From positions 58,309-122,308 of the forward strand of contig PKXQ01000079.1 of assembly GCA_003132405.1 (NCBI GenBank): a DNA stretch of 64,000 nt, in the 5' to 3' direction. This document shows positions 8,454 through 17,075 of this stretch, in pieces. Below the pieces are notes generated by a model. That model did no database searches, was not told where the DNA came from, and was given only the letters and a program-made list of their open reading frames with translations. How positions within the stretch are numbered: the first letter of the stretch is position 1; the number at the start of each line of letters is the position of its first letter. A program made the translations under genes and the position numbers. Origin of the DNA: Acidobacteriaceae bacterium. Its GTDB lineage: Bacteria > Acidobacteriota > Terriglobia > Terriglobales > Acidobacteriaceae.

Positions 8454-11363
8454 CTACAGAACCTGTTTAACCAGTTCAGCAAGTTTGGTTAGTCCTGCCT
8501 TGACGTCGCTGCCGAGATGCACGCGCAAGGCGCGGCGTTTGCGATCGGCTAGAACCTGGAAATCGCCGCGCGCCTCCGCTGCTTTCACGATTCCGAAAGT
8601 GTATTTCTGCCCGGGGACTGGTAGGTCCTGGGCATCGTCGCAGGTGACTTGCAGGAACACGCCACTGTTGGGGCCGCCTTTATAGGCTTGCCCGGTGGAG
8701 TGCAGGAAGCGCGGGCCGAAGCCGAGGACGGTGGCGACACGCTTGCGATCACGCACGGCGAGGCGCAAATTTTGCAGTAGAGATTCGTGCTCGGCATTCA
8801 TCTCGACGTAGGCGAGTAAGGCGAAATAGTCTCCGGTGGCGAGACGCGCCAAGTGCGCGCGGAGGTAATTTTTCAGCGCGCTGTCGGAGGAAGCTCCGGC
8901 GGCCTTCGCTATGTCTTTGGCTAGATCGGCGGCGTTGCGTTCGTCAGTGAAAAGTTTGAAGCCGGCTTCTTCGACGATGGGCTTCTCGGCGGGAAGCGCG
9001 CCCTTGGTTTCGTATTCGGAGGTGAGTTGCTTGGTGACGATTTTGCTGGCTTCGACGTCGGGCTGATTGAAGGCGTTGATGCCGATGATGGAACCGGCTA
9101 CGGCGGTTGCAATTTCCCAGCGGAAGAATTCCTGACCGAGGCTGTAGGTGTCGGAGACAGCGATGCGAACGACGGGCTGTCCCGCTTTTTCGATGGCGGC
9201 GACCTTGGCATCTTGCGTGGGATCGGAAGCGCCTTCGAGGCGAAGGTAGGCGAAGACGCGGTCGTTTCCGTATACATCAGGCGCGCCGAGCGTCTCACGA
9301 TCGACGGGGATGATGCCTTTGCCGAGCTTGCCGGTGGACTCGGCGATCAGTTGTTCGAGCCACGCGCCGAGATCGGAAATTTCGGGCGAGGTGATGAGCG
9401 TGATTTTGTCGCGGCCGAGTTTTGCGGCGGTGCCGAGGATCAGGCCTAGCATCGCCCCGGGATTCTGTTCAACCGGAGTCGCTGGCTGGCAGGCTTCGAC
9501 CATTTCTTTCGTGCGCTGGAGGAATTTTCCGATGTCGAGGCCCATGGCGGCAGCGGGCACCATGCCGAAATTGGAGAGCGCGGAGTAGCGTCCGCCGATG
9601 GAAGGCACGCCATAGAAGATATGGCGGAAGTGGTCGCGTTCGGCGACCAGTTGCATCTTCGAGCCGGGATCGGTGATGGCGATGAATTGGCTGCCCGCTT
9701 TGTCTTTATTGTTGCCAAGCGTTTGTTGCACCCGCTCGAAGAAATATTGCTTGTAGATATTGGGTTCGAGCGTGCTGCCGGATTTGCTGGAAACGATGAA
9801 AAGCGTTTTCGCGAGATTGACCTTTTTCTCGATGCTGCGAATTTGCGCCGGGTCGGTCGAATCGAGAATGTGCAGGCGCGGGTAGCCAGGCGTTTGCGGG
9901 TAGGTCAGCGAGAGCACTTCTGGGCAAAGGCTGGAGCCGCCCATGCCGAGGAGGAGAATGTCGGAAAAGCCGGCGGACTTGATTTCGTCGGCGAGCGCCT
10001 TCAATTTGGCGATGTTGGCGAGTTGCTCATCGGTGATGTCGAGCCAGCCTAGCCACTTGGCCTCGTCATCGTTAGTCCAGAGCGAGGCGTCGTGCTGCCA
10101 GAGCCGCCTTACTTTTCCCGAGGCGCGCCAGTCGTTAAGGTTTTTTTTTACGGCGGCGTCGAGATCGGACGGCAGGGAAGCGCTTTGTGCGGTTACTTTG
10201 GGAGTGCTCGATCGCTTGGTATTTTTTTCGACCTCGGCCAGCAGCGTGTCGAAGGAGTCGGCGAAGAGTTTCACTCCGTCCGCGGTCAGCTTGTCGGTGA
10301 CATCTTTCATGAGGATGCCGACTGCGGCGAGATCGGACATAGTCTGGCGCGCACCTTCGACGTTCTCGGTGAGACTCTGGCGCGGCTTGCCATGATCGCG
10401 GAAGGCGTCGAGGGTCGCGGGCGGGACGGTGTTGACGGTGTCGGGGCCGATCAATTCTTCGATGTAGAGCACGTCGCGATAATTTTTATTTTTTGTGCTG
10501 GTGCTGGCCCAGAGCACGCGCTGCGTCTGGGCGCCTTTGGCGGCGAGAGCCTTCCAACGCGGAGACGAGAAGATGCGCTCGTAGGCTTCGTAGGTCAACT
10601 TGCCGTTGGCGATGGCGACCTTGCCGAGAATGCCCTGCAGCTTGGCTTTGCGGGCAGTGTCTGTTTCTTTCTTGAGTTTGTCTTCGACGAGAGAATCGAC
10701 CAGCGAATCGATGCGGCTGATGAAGAAGCTGGCTACGCTCGCGACCTTACTGACATCGCCGCCGGAGGCAGCGAACTTTTCAACTCCATCGATGAAGGCG
10801 GCGGCGACTTGTTCGTAGACAGGCTGCGCGAAGAGCAAGGTCACGTTGACGTTGATGCCCTCGCTGATGAGCTGGCGAAAAGCGGGAATGCCCTCAGCGG
10901 TGCCGGGAACTTTGATCATCACGTTTTCGCGGGAGACGGTCTTCCAGAGGCGGCGCGCCTCGTCGAGGGTACCGTTCGTGTCCTGCGCGAGGTAGGGAGA
11001 AACTTCGAGGCTGACATAACCGTCGCGTTTTTTTGTGCTCGCGTAGACGGGACGTAAAAGGTCGGCCGCATCCTGAATGTCGCGAATGGCGAGAAGTTCG
11101 TAGCGGCCTTTGGCGTCGAGATCGTTGCGCCCGGCGAGCGAGTCGAGGAAATCCTGGTATTGGCCTCCGGCAATCGCCTTCTCGAAGATCGAGGGGTTGG
11201 AGGTCATGCCGCGCAGGCCGTCTTCGGTGATCAGGCGCTGCAGTTCGCCGCTTGCCATCAGGTCGCGGCGAATGTAGTCGAGCCAGATGGACTGGCCGAA
11301 ATTCTGAAGCTGAACGAGAGGGTTGACGGCTTTTGCGGTTTCGAGAGTGCCGACTGGATTCAT
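8454..11363 (-). CDS. tal-pgi: bifunctional transaldolase / glucose-6-phosphate isomerase
   Basis: 969 aa fusion. Residues about 10-370 are transaldolase, with TSNPSIFEKAI and the Schiff-base lysine in VMIKVPGTAEG (Lys151). Residues about 400-969 are phosphoglucose isomerase, with LLGMGGSSLCPEVLS, SSKSGSTLEPN, VPSIGGRYSALSNFG and FNQPDVEASK. The fusion links sedoheptulose-7-phosphate/glyceraldehyde-3-phosphate exchange to fructose-6-phosphate/glucose-6-phosphate interconversion, so product could be returned directly to zwf. Such fusions are known in Acidobacteria and some other phyla. The start has a GGAGA site. It is flanked by tkt (56 bases upstream) and gnd. Confidence 0.95.
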   Translation of the reverse strand: MNPVGTLETAKAVNPLVQLQNFGQSIWLDYIRRDLMASGELQRLITEDGLRGMTSNPSIFEKAIAGGQYQDFLDSLAGRNDLDAKGRYELLAIRDIQDAADLLRPVYASTKKRDGYVSLEVSPYLAQDTNGTLDEARRLWKTVSRENVMIKVPGTAEGIPAFRQLISEGINVNVTLLFAQPVYEQVAAAFIDGVEKFAASGGDVSKVASVASFFISRIDSLVDSLVEDKLKKETDTARKAKLQGILGKVAIANGKLTYEAYERIFSSPRWKALAAKGAQTQRVLWASTSTKNKNYRDVLYIEELIGPDTVNTVPPATLDAFRDHGKPRQSLTENVEGARQTMSDLAAVGILMKDVTDKLTADGVKLFADSFDTLLAEVEKNTKRSSTPKVTAQSASLPSDLDAAVKKNLNDWRASGKVRRLWQHDASLWTNDDEAKWLGWLDITDEQLANIAKLKALADEIKSAGFSDILLLGMGGSSLCPEVLSLTYPQTPGYPRLHILDSTDPAQIRSIEKKVNLAKTLFIVSSKSGSTLEPNIYKQYFFERVQQTLGNNKDKAGSQFIAITDPGSKMQLVAERDHFRHIFYGVPSIGGRYSALSNFGMVPAAAMGLDIGKFLQRTKEMVEACQPATPVEQNPGAMLGLILGTAAKLGRDKITLITSPEISDLGAWLEQLIAESTGKLGKGIIPVDRETLGAPDVYGNDRVFAYLRLEGASDPTQDAKVAAIEKAGQPVVRIAVSDTYSLGQEFFRWEIATAVAGSIIGINAFNQPDVEASKIVTKQLTSEYETKGALPAEKPIVEEAGFKLFTDERNAADLAKDIAKAAGASSDSALKNYLRAHLARLATGDYFALLAYVEMNAEHESLLQNLRLAVRDRKRVATVLGFGPRFLHSTGQAYKGGPNSGVFLQVTCDDAQDLPVPGQKYTFGIVKAAEARGDFQVLADRKRRALRVHLGSDVKAGLTKLAELVKQVL

Positions 11364-11419
11364 AAACGTCTCCTAAGCTTAGGCAGGCTGAAGAATAATC
11401 GCCTGACGTTGATAAACGG

Positions 11420-13501
11420 TTACTGCCCGATCTGCTCGCGTGCCGATTGGATCACGGCATCTGTCGTGAAGCCAAATTTCTTTTGCAAATCTTTCAGGGG
11501 CGCGGAGGCTCCAAAGGTGCGCATGCCTAGGATGCGGCCTTTTGGTCCGGTGAATTGCGCCCATCCCATGGTCGACGCCATTTCGACGGCCACGCGTGCG
11601 GTTACATCGGGCGGAAGGACCTGGTCGCGATAGCTTTGATCCTGATGCTCGAAGATGTCCCACGACGGCATGCTGACGACGCGGGCGCGGATGCCTTCGG
11701 CTTTCAGTTTTTCGTAGGCGTCGATGCAGAGGTAGATCTCGCTCCCTGTGGCCATCAGGATGACCTGCGGCTTGCCGCCACCGGCGTCGGCGAGAATGTA
11801 GGCTCCGCGAGCCAGGCCAGCGGCGGGCGCGTATTTTGTGCGATCGAAGGTGGGCAGCGCTTGCCGGGTGAGGATCAGCGCGACCGGGTGCTTCGTCTGC
11901 TTCATGATTACTTTCCACGCTTCGATGACTTCGTTGGCATCGGCGGGCCGGAGTGTGATCAGCCCGGGAATGGAGCGCAGCGTGACCAGTTGTTCGATAG
12001 GTTGATGAGTCGGTCCATCTTCGCCGACGCCGATGGAATCGTGGGTGAAGATCCAGATCGACGGAACTTCCATGACAGCCGAGAGGCGGATCGGCATTTT
12101 CATGTAGTCGCTGAAGATCAGAAACGTGGAACCATAGGCGCGAATTTTCGACAGCGTCATGCCGTTGACGATGGCGCCCATGGCGTGTTCGCGAATGCCG
12201 AAGTGGAAATTGCGCGCGTTGTAATGATCGGCTTCGAAATCGCCGGCGCCATCGAAGGTGAGGCGAGTCTTGGTCGAGGGGTAGAGATCGGCGGAGCCGC
12301 CCATGAGCCAGGGATGGTTTTTGGCGATGGCATTCAGAATCTTGGCGGAGGAATCACGCGTAGCCAATCCCTTGGCGTCGGGCGCGAAGGAGGGCAGTTC
12401 TTTGTCCCATCCGTCTGGCGCTTTGCGCTCTTGCATGCGCGCGAATTGAGCGGTTAGGTCGGGGAATTGCGCGCTGTATTTTGAGAACAACGCTTTCCAC
12501 TGTGCGTTTAATTGCTTGCCGCGCTTGCCCATGACGTCGCGAAAATTTTCCTGCACTCCGTCGGGGACGAGAAACTTGGCGTCTTCGGGCCAGCCGTAGA
12601 AGCGCTTCGTGAGTTTGACTTCTTCTTCGCCGAGGGCCTCGCCGTGCGCTTCTTTGGTGTCCTGGCGGTGCGGAGAGCCGTAGCCGATGTGGCTGTTGAC
12701 GATGATGAGCTTCGGGCGATCCTTCACTTCGAGGGCCTCGGTGTAGGCCCTCGACAGAGCGGCCAGATCGTTGGCGTCGGAGACGTGTTGCACATCCCAG
12801 CCATATGCCTCAAAGCGTGTCGCCACATTTTCGTCGAAAGCGAGATCGGTATTGCCCTCGATGGTGATGTGGTTGCTGTCGTAAATCCAGCACAGGTTTG
12901 AAAGCTTGAGATGGCCGGCAACCGATGCGGCCTCTGAGGAAATGCCTTCCATCATGTCGCCGTCGCCGCAGAAGGTCCAGATGTTGTAGTTGAAAAGCTC
13001 AAGGCCGGGACGATTGAAATACGTTGCGAGCCAGCGCTCGGCGATGGCCATGCCGACGCTATTGGCTACGCCTTGGCCGAGCGGGCCGGTGGTGGTTTCG
13101 ACGCCCGTGGTCAGTCCGTACTCGGGATGACCGGGCGTTTTGCTGCCTAATTGACGGAAGTTTTTGATCTCGTCGAGCGACAGGGCAGGGGTTGAAAGAA
13201 TTTTGCCCTCGGGACTCACTTCGCGCACGCCCGCCAGATGGATCAGGGAATAAAGCAGCATGGAAGCGTGGCCGTTGGAGAGCACGAAGCGGTCGCGGTT
13301 CGGCCAAAGTGGATCTTCCGGATCGTAGTTGAGAAACTGCTGCCACAGACAATAGGCGACGGGCGCCAACGCCATGGGCGCGCCAGGATGGCCGGAGTTC
13401 GCCTTCTGCACCGCATCCATCGAAAGCGTGCGGATCGTATTGATGCACAGCTGATCGAGCTGTGTTCCGGTGGTGGCGACTGACTGGTCACTGACGGCCA
13501 T
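11420..13501 (-). CDS. tkt: transketolase
   Basis: 693 aa, full length. A thiamine diphosphate enzyme transferring two-carbon units among pentose-, heptose- and tetrose-phosphates. It shows the N-terminal substrate-binding GHPGAPMALAPVAY, the thiamine site GDGDMMEGISSEAA with its Mg ligands, and the pyrimidine-domain DSIGVGEDGPTHQPIEQL. The start has a strong AGGAG ribosome site. It is the first gene of the pentose-phosphate run tkt, tal-pgi, gnd, zwf, pgl. The 269 bases upstream contain no gene and presumably hold the operon promoter, although I could not identify a confident -35/-10 pair. Confidence 0.96.
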   Translation of the reverse strand: MAVSDQSVATTGTQLDQLCINTIRTLSMDAVQKANSGHPGAPMALAPVAYCLWQQFLNYDPEDPLWPNRDRFVLSNGHASMLLYSLIHLAGVREVSPEGKILSTPALSLDEIKNFRQLGSKTPGHPEYGLTTGVETTTGPLGQGVANSVGMAIAERWLATYFNRPGLELFNYNIWTFCGDGDMMEGISSEAASVAGHLKLSNLCWIYDSNHITIEGNTDLAFDENVATRFEAYGWDVQHVSDANDLAALSRAYTEALEVKDRPKLIIVNSHIGYGSPHRQDTKEAHGEALGEEEVKLTKRFYGWPEDAKFLVPDGVQENFRDVMGKRGKQLNAQWKALFSKYSAQFPDLTAQFARMQERKAPDGWDKELPSFAPDAKGLATRDSSAKILNAIAKNHPWLMGGSADLYPSTKTRLTFDGAGDFEADHYNARNFHFGIREHAMGAIVNGMTLSKIRAYGSTFLIFSDYMKMPIRLSAVMEVPSIWIFTHDSIGVGEDGPTHQPIEQLVTLRSIPGLITLRPADANEVIEAWKVIMKQTKHPVALILTRQALPTFDRTKYAPAAGLARGAYILADAGGGKPQVILMATGSEIYLCIDAYEKLKAEGIRARVVSMPSWDIFEHQDQSYRDQVLPPDVTARVAVEMASTMGWAQFTGPKGRILGMRTFGASAPLKDLQKKFGFTTDAVIQSAREQIGQ

Positions 13502-13770
13502 TCATTCTCTCCTGGCAAATCGGCTTACATTAGCCCCACTACAAAGTTAGATGAAGCTATCCGCAAATGGATACACTGGGCCAGATTCTTAAGTTTACCT
13601 CGGGACCGAAAAACGAGACGAGGCACGAGTAGACTACGTTTTGATTTTATACCGGCAGGAATTTAGCTGGATGCCGCGTGCGGCAAGGATAATGGGCACG
13701 GACCTTTCTCTTCTATATCTGATCTTTGCTTATCCTTGAATCTTTGAAATCTTTGCCGTGGAGAGGGGAA

Positions 13771-15066
13771 TCACGGCGTGGAAGAGTTGCTCTGTTTGAC
13801 TCTTTGTTGCAGGTTAGAGGCCAATTGGTCCACGTCGACGGCCGAAAGGTTCATCATGGTGGGATCGAGGAGGGGCAGTCGATTGGTTCCGATGGCGTCG
13901 CGGCGTACCTGGATCAGCAAGGCGTGGAGCACCTCCGGGTCGTATTTTTGCGGCGCGAGGCGGATGAGTTCCTGGAGCGCTGCTCCCACTGAAAGCCGGT
14001 CGCGATAGGCACGTTCACTGGTCATGGCATCGAAGGTTTCTGCGAGGGCGACGATGCGCACGGCTTGCGGTATTTCGTCGCCATGCAAGCCGTCCGGGTA
14101 TCCCGAGCCGTCGGCGCGCTCGTGATGCCAGCGCACGATTTCTGGAATCTGCGGCCAGGGAAACTGGACCTGGCTGACGATCTGATGGCCGACGACGGTG
14201 TGGTCGCGCATCTCGCGATATTCGTTCTGATCGAGCTCGGAAGGTTTTTCGAAGAGCCGCCGATCGACGGCCACCATGCCGATGTCGTGCAGATAGGCGG
14301 CTGATCGCAGGGAAGCGGCGTCATTGGGATTCATACCCATGGCTTCGCCGATGGCTTGAGAATAGCGGCCGACGCGTAGCGAGTGGCCATGAATGTTTAC
14401 GTGTTTGACGTCGATGGCGGTGGTAAAAGCCTCGAGCGCGTTGTCGTAAAAACCGTGGAGCGAGGCCACGAGGCGCAGATTTTCCGAGACGCGTTGCGCG
14501 AGGGTCTGGCCGAGAGTGTGGTTCTGAATGGCCAGCGCAATATAGTGGCTCAGCATTTTGAGCGCATCGAGCGCATCTTCTTCGTAGAGAGCGTCGCCGG
14601 CGCGGCGGCCCAGGGCAATCGCGCCGGTGAGTTTGCCGCGGACTTTGAGCGGGCAGAGGCATTTGAAGAGTTCGGGTGCCACGTTTCCATTCGAACTCAG
14701 AAAAACATCGTGAGTGGAACTGTTGAGCACGATGGGGCCGGAGGCGGCGGTCAGAGTGTGCTGATGGCGGGGGAGGAGCGGAATCACGGAGGGATCGGGC
14801 ATGAGGGCGAATCCCTGAGCGTCGACGGAGGTGAGCAGGGAGCGACGTTCGTCGAATGAAAATAAGGCGGCCTCGCGCGCGCCTGCTGCTTCCATAATGG
14901 CGGTCAGCATGGTGCGAGCGGTTTGGCGGAAATCGTGGTCGGCCGTAAGTTCGGGCCCCAAATCCGTCAACGCTTCGAACGTCTTGAGAATTTTCTTAAA
15001 ATCGGTTCCCTGCAATACCTCGCGCGGAGGAACATGCGAGAAACCAGAGCGCAATAAGGTTAGCAC
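13771..15066 (-). CDS. GAF and HD-GYP domain protein, probable cyclic-di-nucleotide phosphodiesterase
   Basis: 431 aa, starting at a GTG. A GAF-like sensor occupies about 40-185. The HD-GYP domain runs from about 210 to 400: HGHSLRVGRYS, the His-Asp pair in YLHDIGM (260-261), DHTVVGH, HHERADGSGYPDGL with an intact GYP triplet (322-324), and ALAETFDAMTSERAYR. HD-GYP enzymes are metal-dependent and hydrolyse c-di-GMP (some act on cGAMP); all key residues appear present, so activity is likely. No membrane segment is seen. It lies upstream of tkt on the same strand and divergent from a GAF-TonB gene, with an inverted-repeat element in the gap. Confidence 0.88.
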   Translation of the reverse strand: MLTLLRSGFSHVPPREVLQGTDFKKILKTFEALTDLGPELTADHDFRQTARTMLTAIMEAAGAREAALFSFDERRSLLTSVDAQGFALMPDPSVIPLLPRHQHTLTAASGPIVLNSSTHDVFLSSNGNVAPELFKCLCPLKVRGKLTGAIALGRRAGDALYEEDALDALKMLSHYIALAIQNHTLGQTLAQRVSENLRLVASLHGFYDNALEAFTTAIDVKHVNIHGHSLRVGRYSQAIGEAMGMNPNDAASLRSAAYLHDIGMVAVDRRLFEKPSELDQNEYREMRDHTVVGHQIVSQVQFPWPQIPEIVRWHHERADGSGYPDGLHGDEIPQAVRIVALAETFDAMTSERAYRDRLSVGAALQELIRLAPQKYDPEVLHALLIQVRRDAIGTNRLPLLDPTMMNLSAVDVDQLASNLQQRVKQSNSSTP

Positions 15067-15115
15067 CGCGTTCGCGAGCCGATTGTTGGTTAGTTTGGTG
15101 CGAAAAGACTATTGG

Positions 15116-15244
15116 GTCATCGGGCGATCCGGCCATCGGGTGATCGATCTTCCCTCGTCTTTCGTTCACCGGTTGCTAAGGATTAAGAACCGCTACGCGA
15201 AGTTCAGATCACCTGATGGCCGGATGACCCGATCGCCCGATGAC
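15116..15244. repeat. inverted repeat built of 8-base units
   Basis: The left arm (15116-15145) and right arm (15207-15244) are near-perfect inverted copies. After allowing an 8-base deletion in the left arm, about 29 of 30 positions match. Each arm is itself a degenerate 8-base tandem (for example GTCATCGG, GCGATCCG; and GATCGCCC, GATGACTT). The spacer is 61 bases. It sits between two divergent genes, so it cannot be a shared terminator; an operator, nucleoid-protein site or mobile palindrome is possible. Confidence 0.75.
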
Positions 15245-15358
15245 TTGCCTTGACAGGCGCGCCAAGTTAGCTCATACTTCGGCCCAATCGCGCGCGCCGC
15301 TTGCGTTTCGCCAGTTTCGCCGGGCAACTTACCAACTGAGTGTTGATAGAGAGATTCC

Positions 15359-16981
15359 GTGGTTGCGTCTCAATCCAAGCCGTTCTCTGAGAAAAAAATA
15401 CCTGCGTCCGATCGCGATTCCTCGCCAGAAAATCCTGAAGGCGGGTTGGGCGTTTCTGAAATTGACCCGAACGCCTCGCTGTCGTCACTCAAGGATCTGG
15501 TCGCAGGCGGAGACCACCGCCTGGAACCGATATTGGGAAGCATTACGGACGTCGCGCTGCGGCTGACGGGCGCTAGCGGGGCGGCGTTGGCGATGTGGAA
15601 GGATGGCGCGATGGTGTGCCGCGCGCGCAGTGGGAGCACGGCTCCCGCACTCGGTGCGCGGCTGAGCGCGGACACGGGGATTTCAGGGGAGTGTTTGCGC
15701 AGCGGAAAGATTCAGCATTGCGTCGACACCGAAAAAAATTCTCTCGTCGATGTGGAAGTCTGCCGCAGCCTCGGCTTGCGGTCGATTGCGGTTTTGCCGA
15801 TTCAGGGCTGGCGCGGGGTAAACGGAATTCTGGAAGTATTCTCGACCGCACCGGCGGCTTTCAGCGATCGGCATATAGATGTTCTGGTGCAACTGGCGGC
15901 GCTGGCGGAGCGCGCGCGCGCGTCGCAACCGCATGACGCATCGCCGGCCGCGCCGAAGATTCCTTCAGCGGCGGGGAGGGCGCAACCCTCTGGCTTGCTG
16001 CCGGCGTCGGATCGCGTGGGGGATGTGGCTCTGGCGGTGATGGGAAGGCGCTCGCAGCCATTTGTTTTGACCGCCATTGCGCTGGTGTCGATTTCGCTGC
16101 TTGGCCTGGTGATTTGGCTGGGGTCGAAGGGGCCTGCGGAAGCAGATGGCAGGGCGCACGCGGCGACGCCGGATTCGGTTGGCGCGAATATCAATGGCCC
16201 TGCGACCAGGTCCGCGAACGAACCCCTTTCGGGGTCGCAGCATTCGACGGGGTCTTTCGTTAACTCTCAGTCTTCGTTCCGAAATGATCCAGTCTGGAAA
16301 CCGGATCCGGGCGGGCAGCCGTTGTTTCCGAAGGGTGGAAAACCGTCCGCCGGCGATCCGGTGAAGTTCGCGGCGAAGGTGGATGCGCTCGCGGAGAAAA
16401 AACCTGCCCCGGGCCGTATGTCCGCCGCTCAGATGCCCGTTGATCGGTCATCATCGCCTGATGGTTCTTCTAACAAGGCGGCCGGCAAAGTTGCGGCGAA
16501 TACGGTGATCGTGCACCCAGTCCCGGCCTCGCAGGCCTCCCAGGCCGATTCGGGCTCCGGCTCAATCGAGACTCATTCGAATGAGAGTGCGCCGGCGGTG
16601 CCGTCGACTTCAGCCGGCGATGCGAGTCACGCCGCCCTCAACGGAGTGCTCTCCGCAAGGGTTTCATTGCCCAATCTCACGGCGCCGGTTTCGGCTGGCG
16701 TTTCGGGCGGCAAAGTTCTGCATAGAGTTTCGCCGGTTTATCCCACAGAGGCGCGCGTGCTGCGCCAGGGAGGCACGGTCGTTCTGGCGGCCACCGTGAT
16801 GGAGGATGGAACGGTGGGATCGGTCAGAGTGATTGAGGGGCCGCCGATGTTTGCCCACGCCGCTGTGGAGGCAGTGAAGCAATGGCGTTACAAGCCCTTT
16901 GCACTCGACGGAAAACCCATCAAGAATGAGATTGGAATTACTCTCCGTTTTAAATACCCTTCCGACTCAGCTTCGCAGTGA
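15359..16981 (+). CDS. GAF-transmembrane-TonB C-terminal fusion protein
   Basis: 540 aa from a GTG preceded by a GAGAG site. Residues about 45-185 form a GAF-like small-ligand domain (DVALRLTGASGAALAMW, DTGISGECL, LRSIAVLPI). One membrane helix spans about 234-255. A long Pro/Ser/Ala-rich linker follows, then a TonB C-terminal domain at about 450-535 (HRVSPVYPTEARVLRQGG, then AVKQWRYKPF). The predicted topology puts GAF in the cytoplasm and TonB-C in the periplasm. TonB normally transmits energy from ExbB/ExbD to outer-membrane receptors; a cytoplasmic sensor on the same chain is unusual. It is divergent from the HD-GYP gene, which also has a GAF domain. Confidence 0.8.
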   Translation: MVASQSKPFSEKKIPASDRDSSPENPEGGLGVSEIDPNASLSSLKDLVAGGDHRLEPILGSITDVALRLTGASGAALAMWKDGAMVCRARSGSTAPALGARLSADTGISGECLRSGKIQHCVDTEKNSLVDVEVCRSLGLRSIAVLPIQGWRGVNGILEVFSTAPAAFSDRHIDVLVQLAALAERARASQPHDASPAAPKIPSAAGRAQPSGLLPASDRVGDVALAVMGRRSQPFVLTAIALVSISLLGLVIWLGSKGPAEADGRAHAATPDSVGANINGPATRSANEPLSGSQHSTGSFVNSQSSFRNDPVWKPDPGGQPLFPKGGKPSAGDPVKFAAKVDALAEKKPAPGRMSAAQMPVDRSSSPDGSSNKAAGKVAANTVIVHPVPASQASQADSGSGSIETHSNESAPAVPSTSAGDASHAALNGVLSARVSLPNLTAPVSAGVSGGKVLHRVSPVYPTEARVLRQGGTVVLAATVMEDGTVGSVRVIEGPPMFAHAAVEAVKQWRYKPFALDGKPIKNEIGITLRFKYPSDSASQ

Positions 16982-17039
16982 ACGCGTTGCTGATCGGACT
17001 ATAGAATCGCTCGGCCAATCATCCTTAGATGAATTTCCA

Positions 17040-17071
17040 ATCACCCGAGGGCCAGATCACCCGACGGCCCG
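17040..17071. repeat. 8-base tandem units
   Basis: Four 8-base units (ATCACCCG, AGGGCCAG, ATCACCCG, ACGGCCCG) lie between the convergent ends of the GAF-TonB gene and the glycosyltransferase gene. The unit resembles the right arm of the element at 15207-15244, which lies at the other end of the same gene. Confidence 0.55.
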
Positions 17072-17075
17072 AGCG

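Noticed and set aside
10092..11057. Long open frame opposite tal-pgi
   Set aside because: Shadow of the fusion gene; no family features.
11555..12457. Long open frame opposite tkt
   Set aside because: Shadow of transketolase; no family features.
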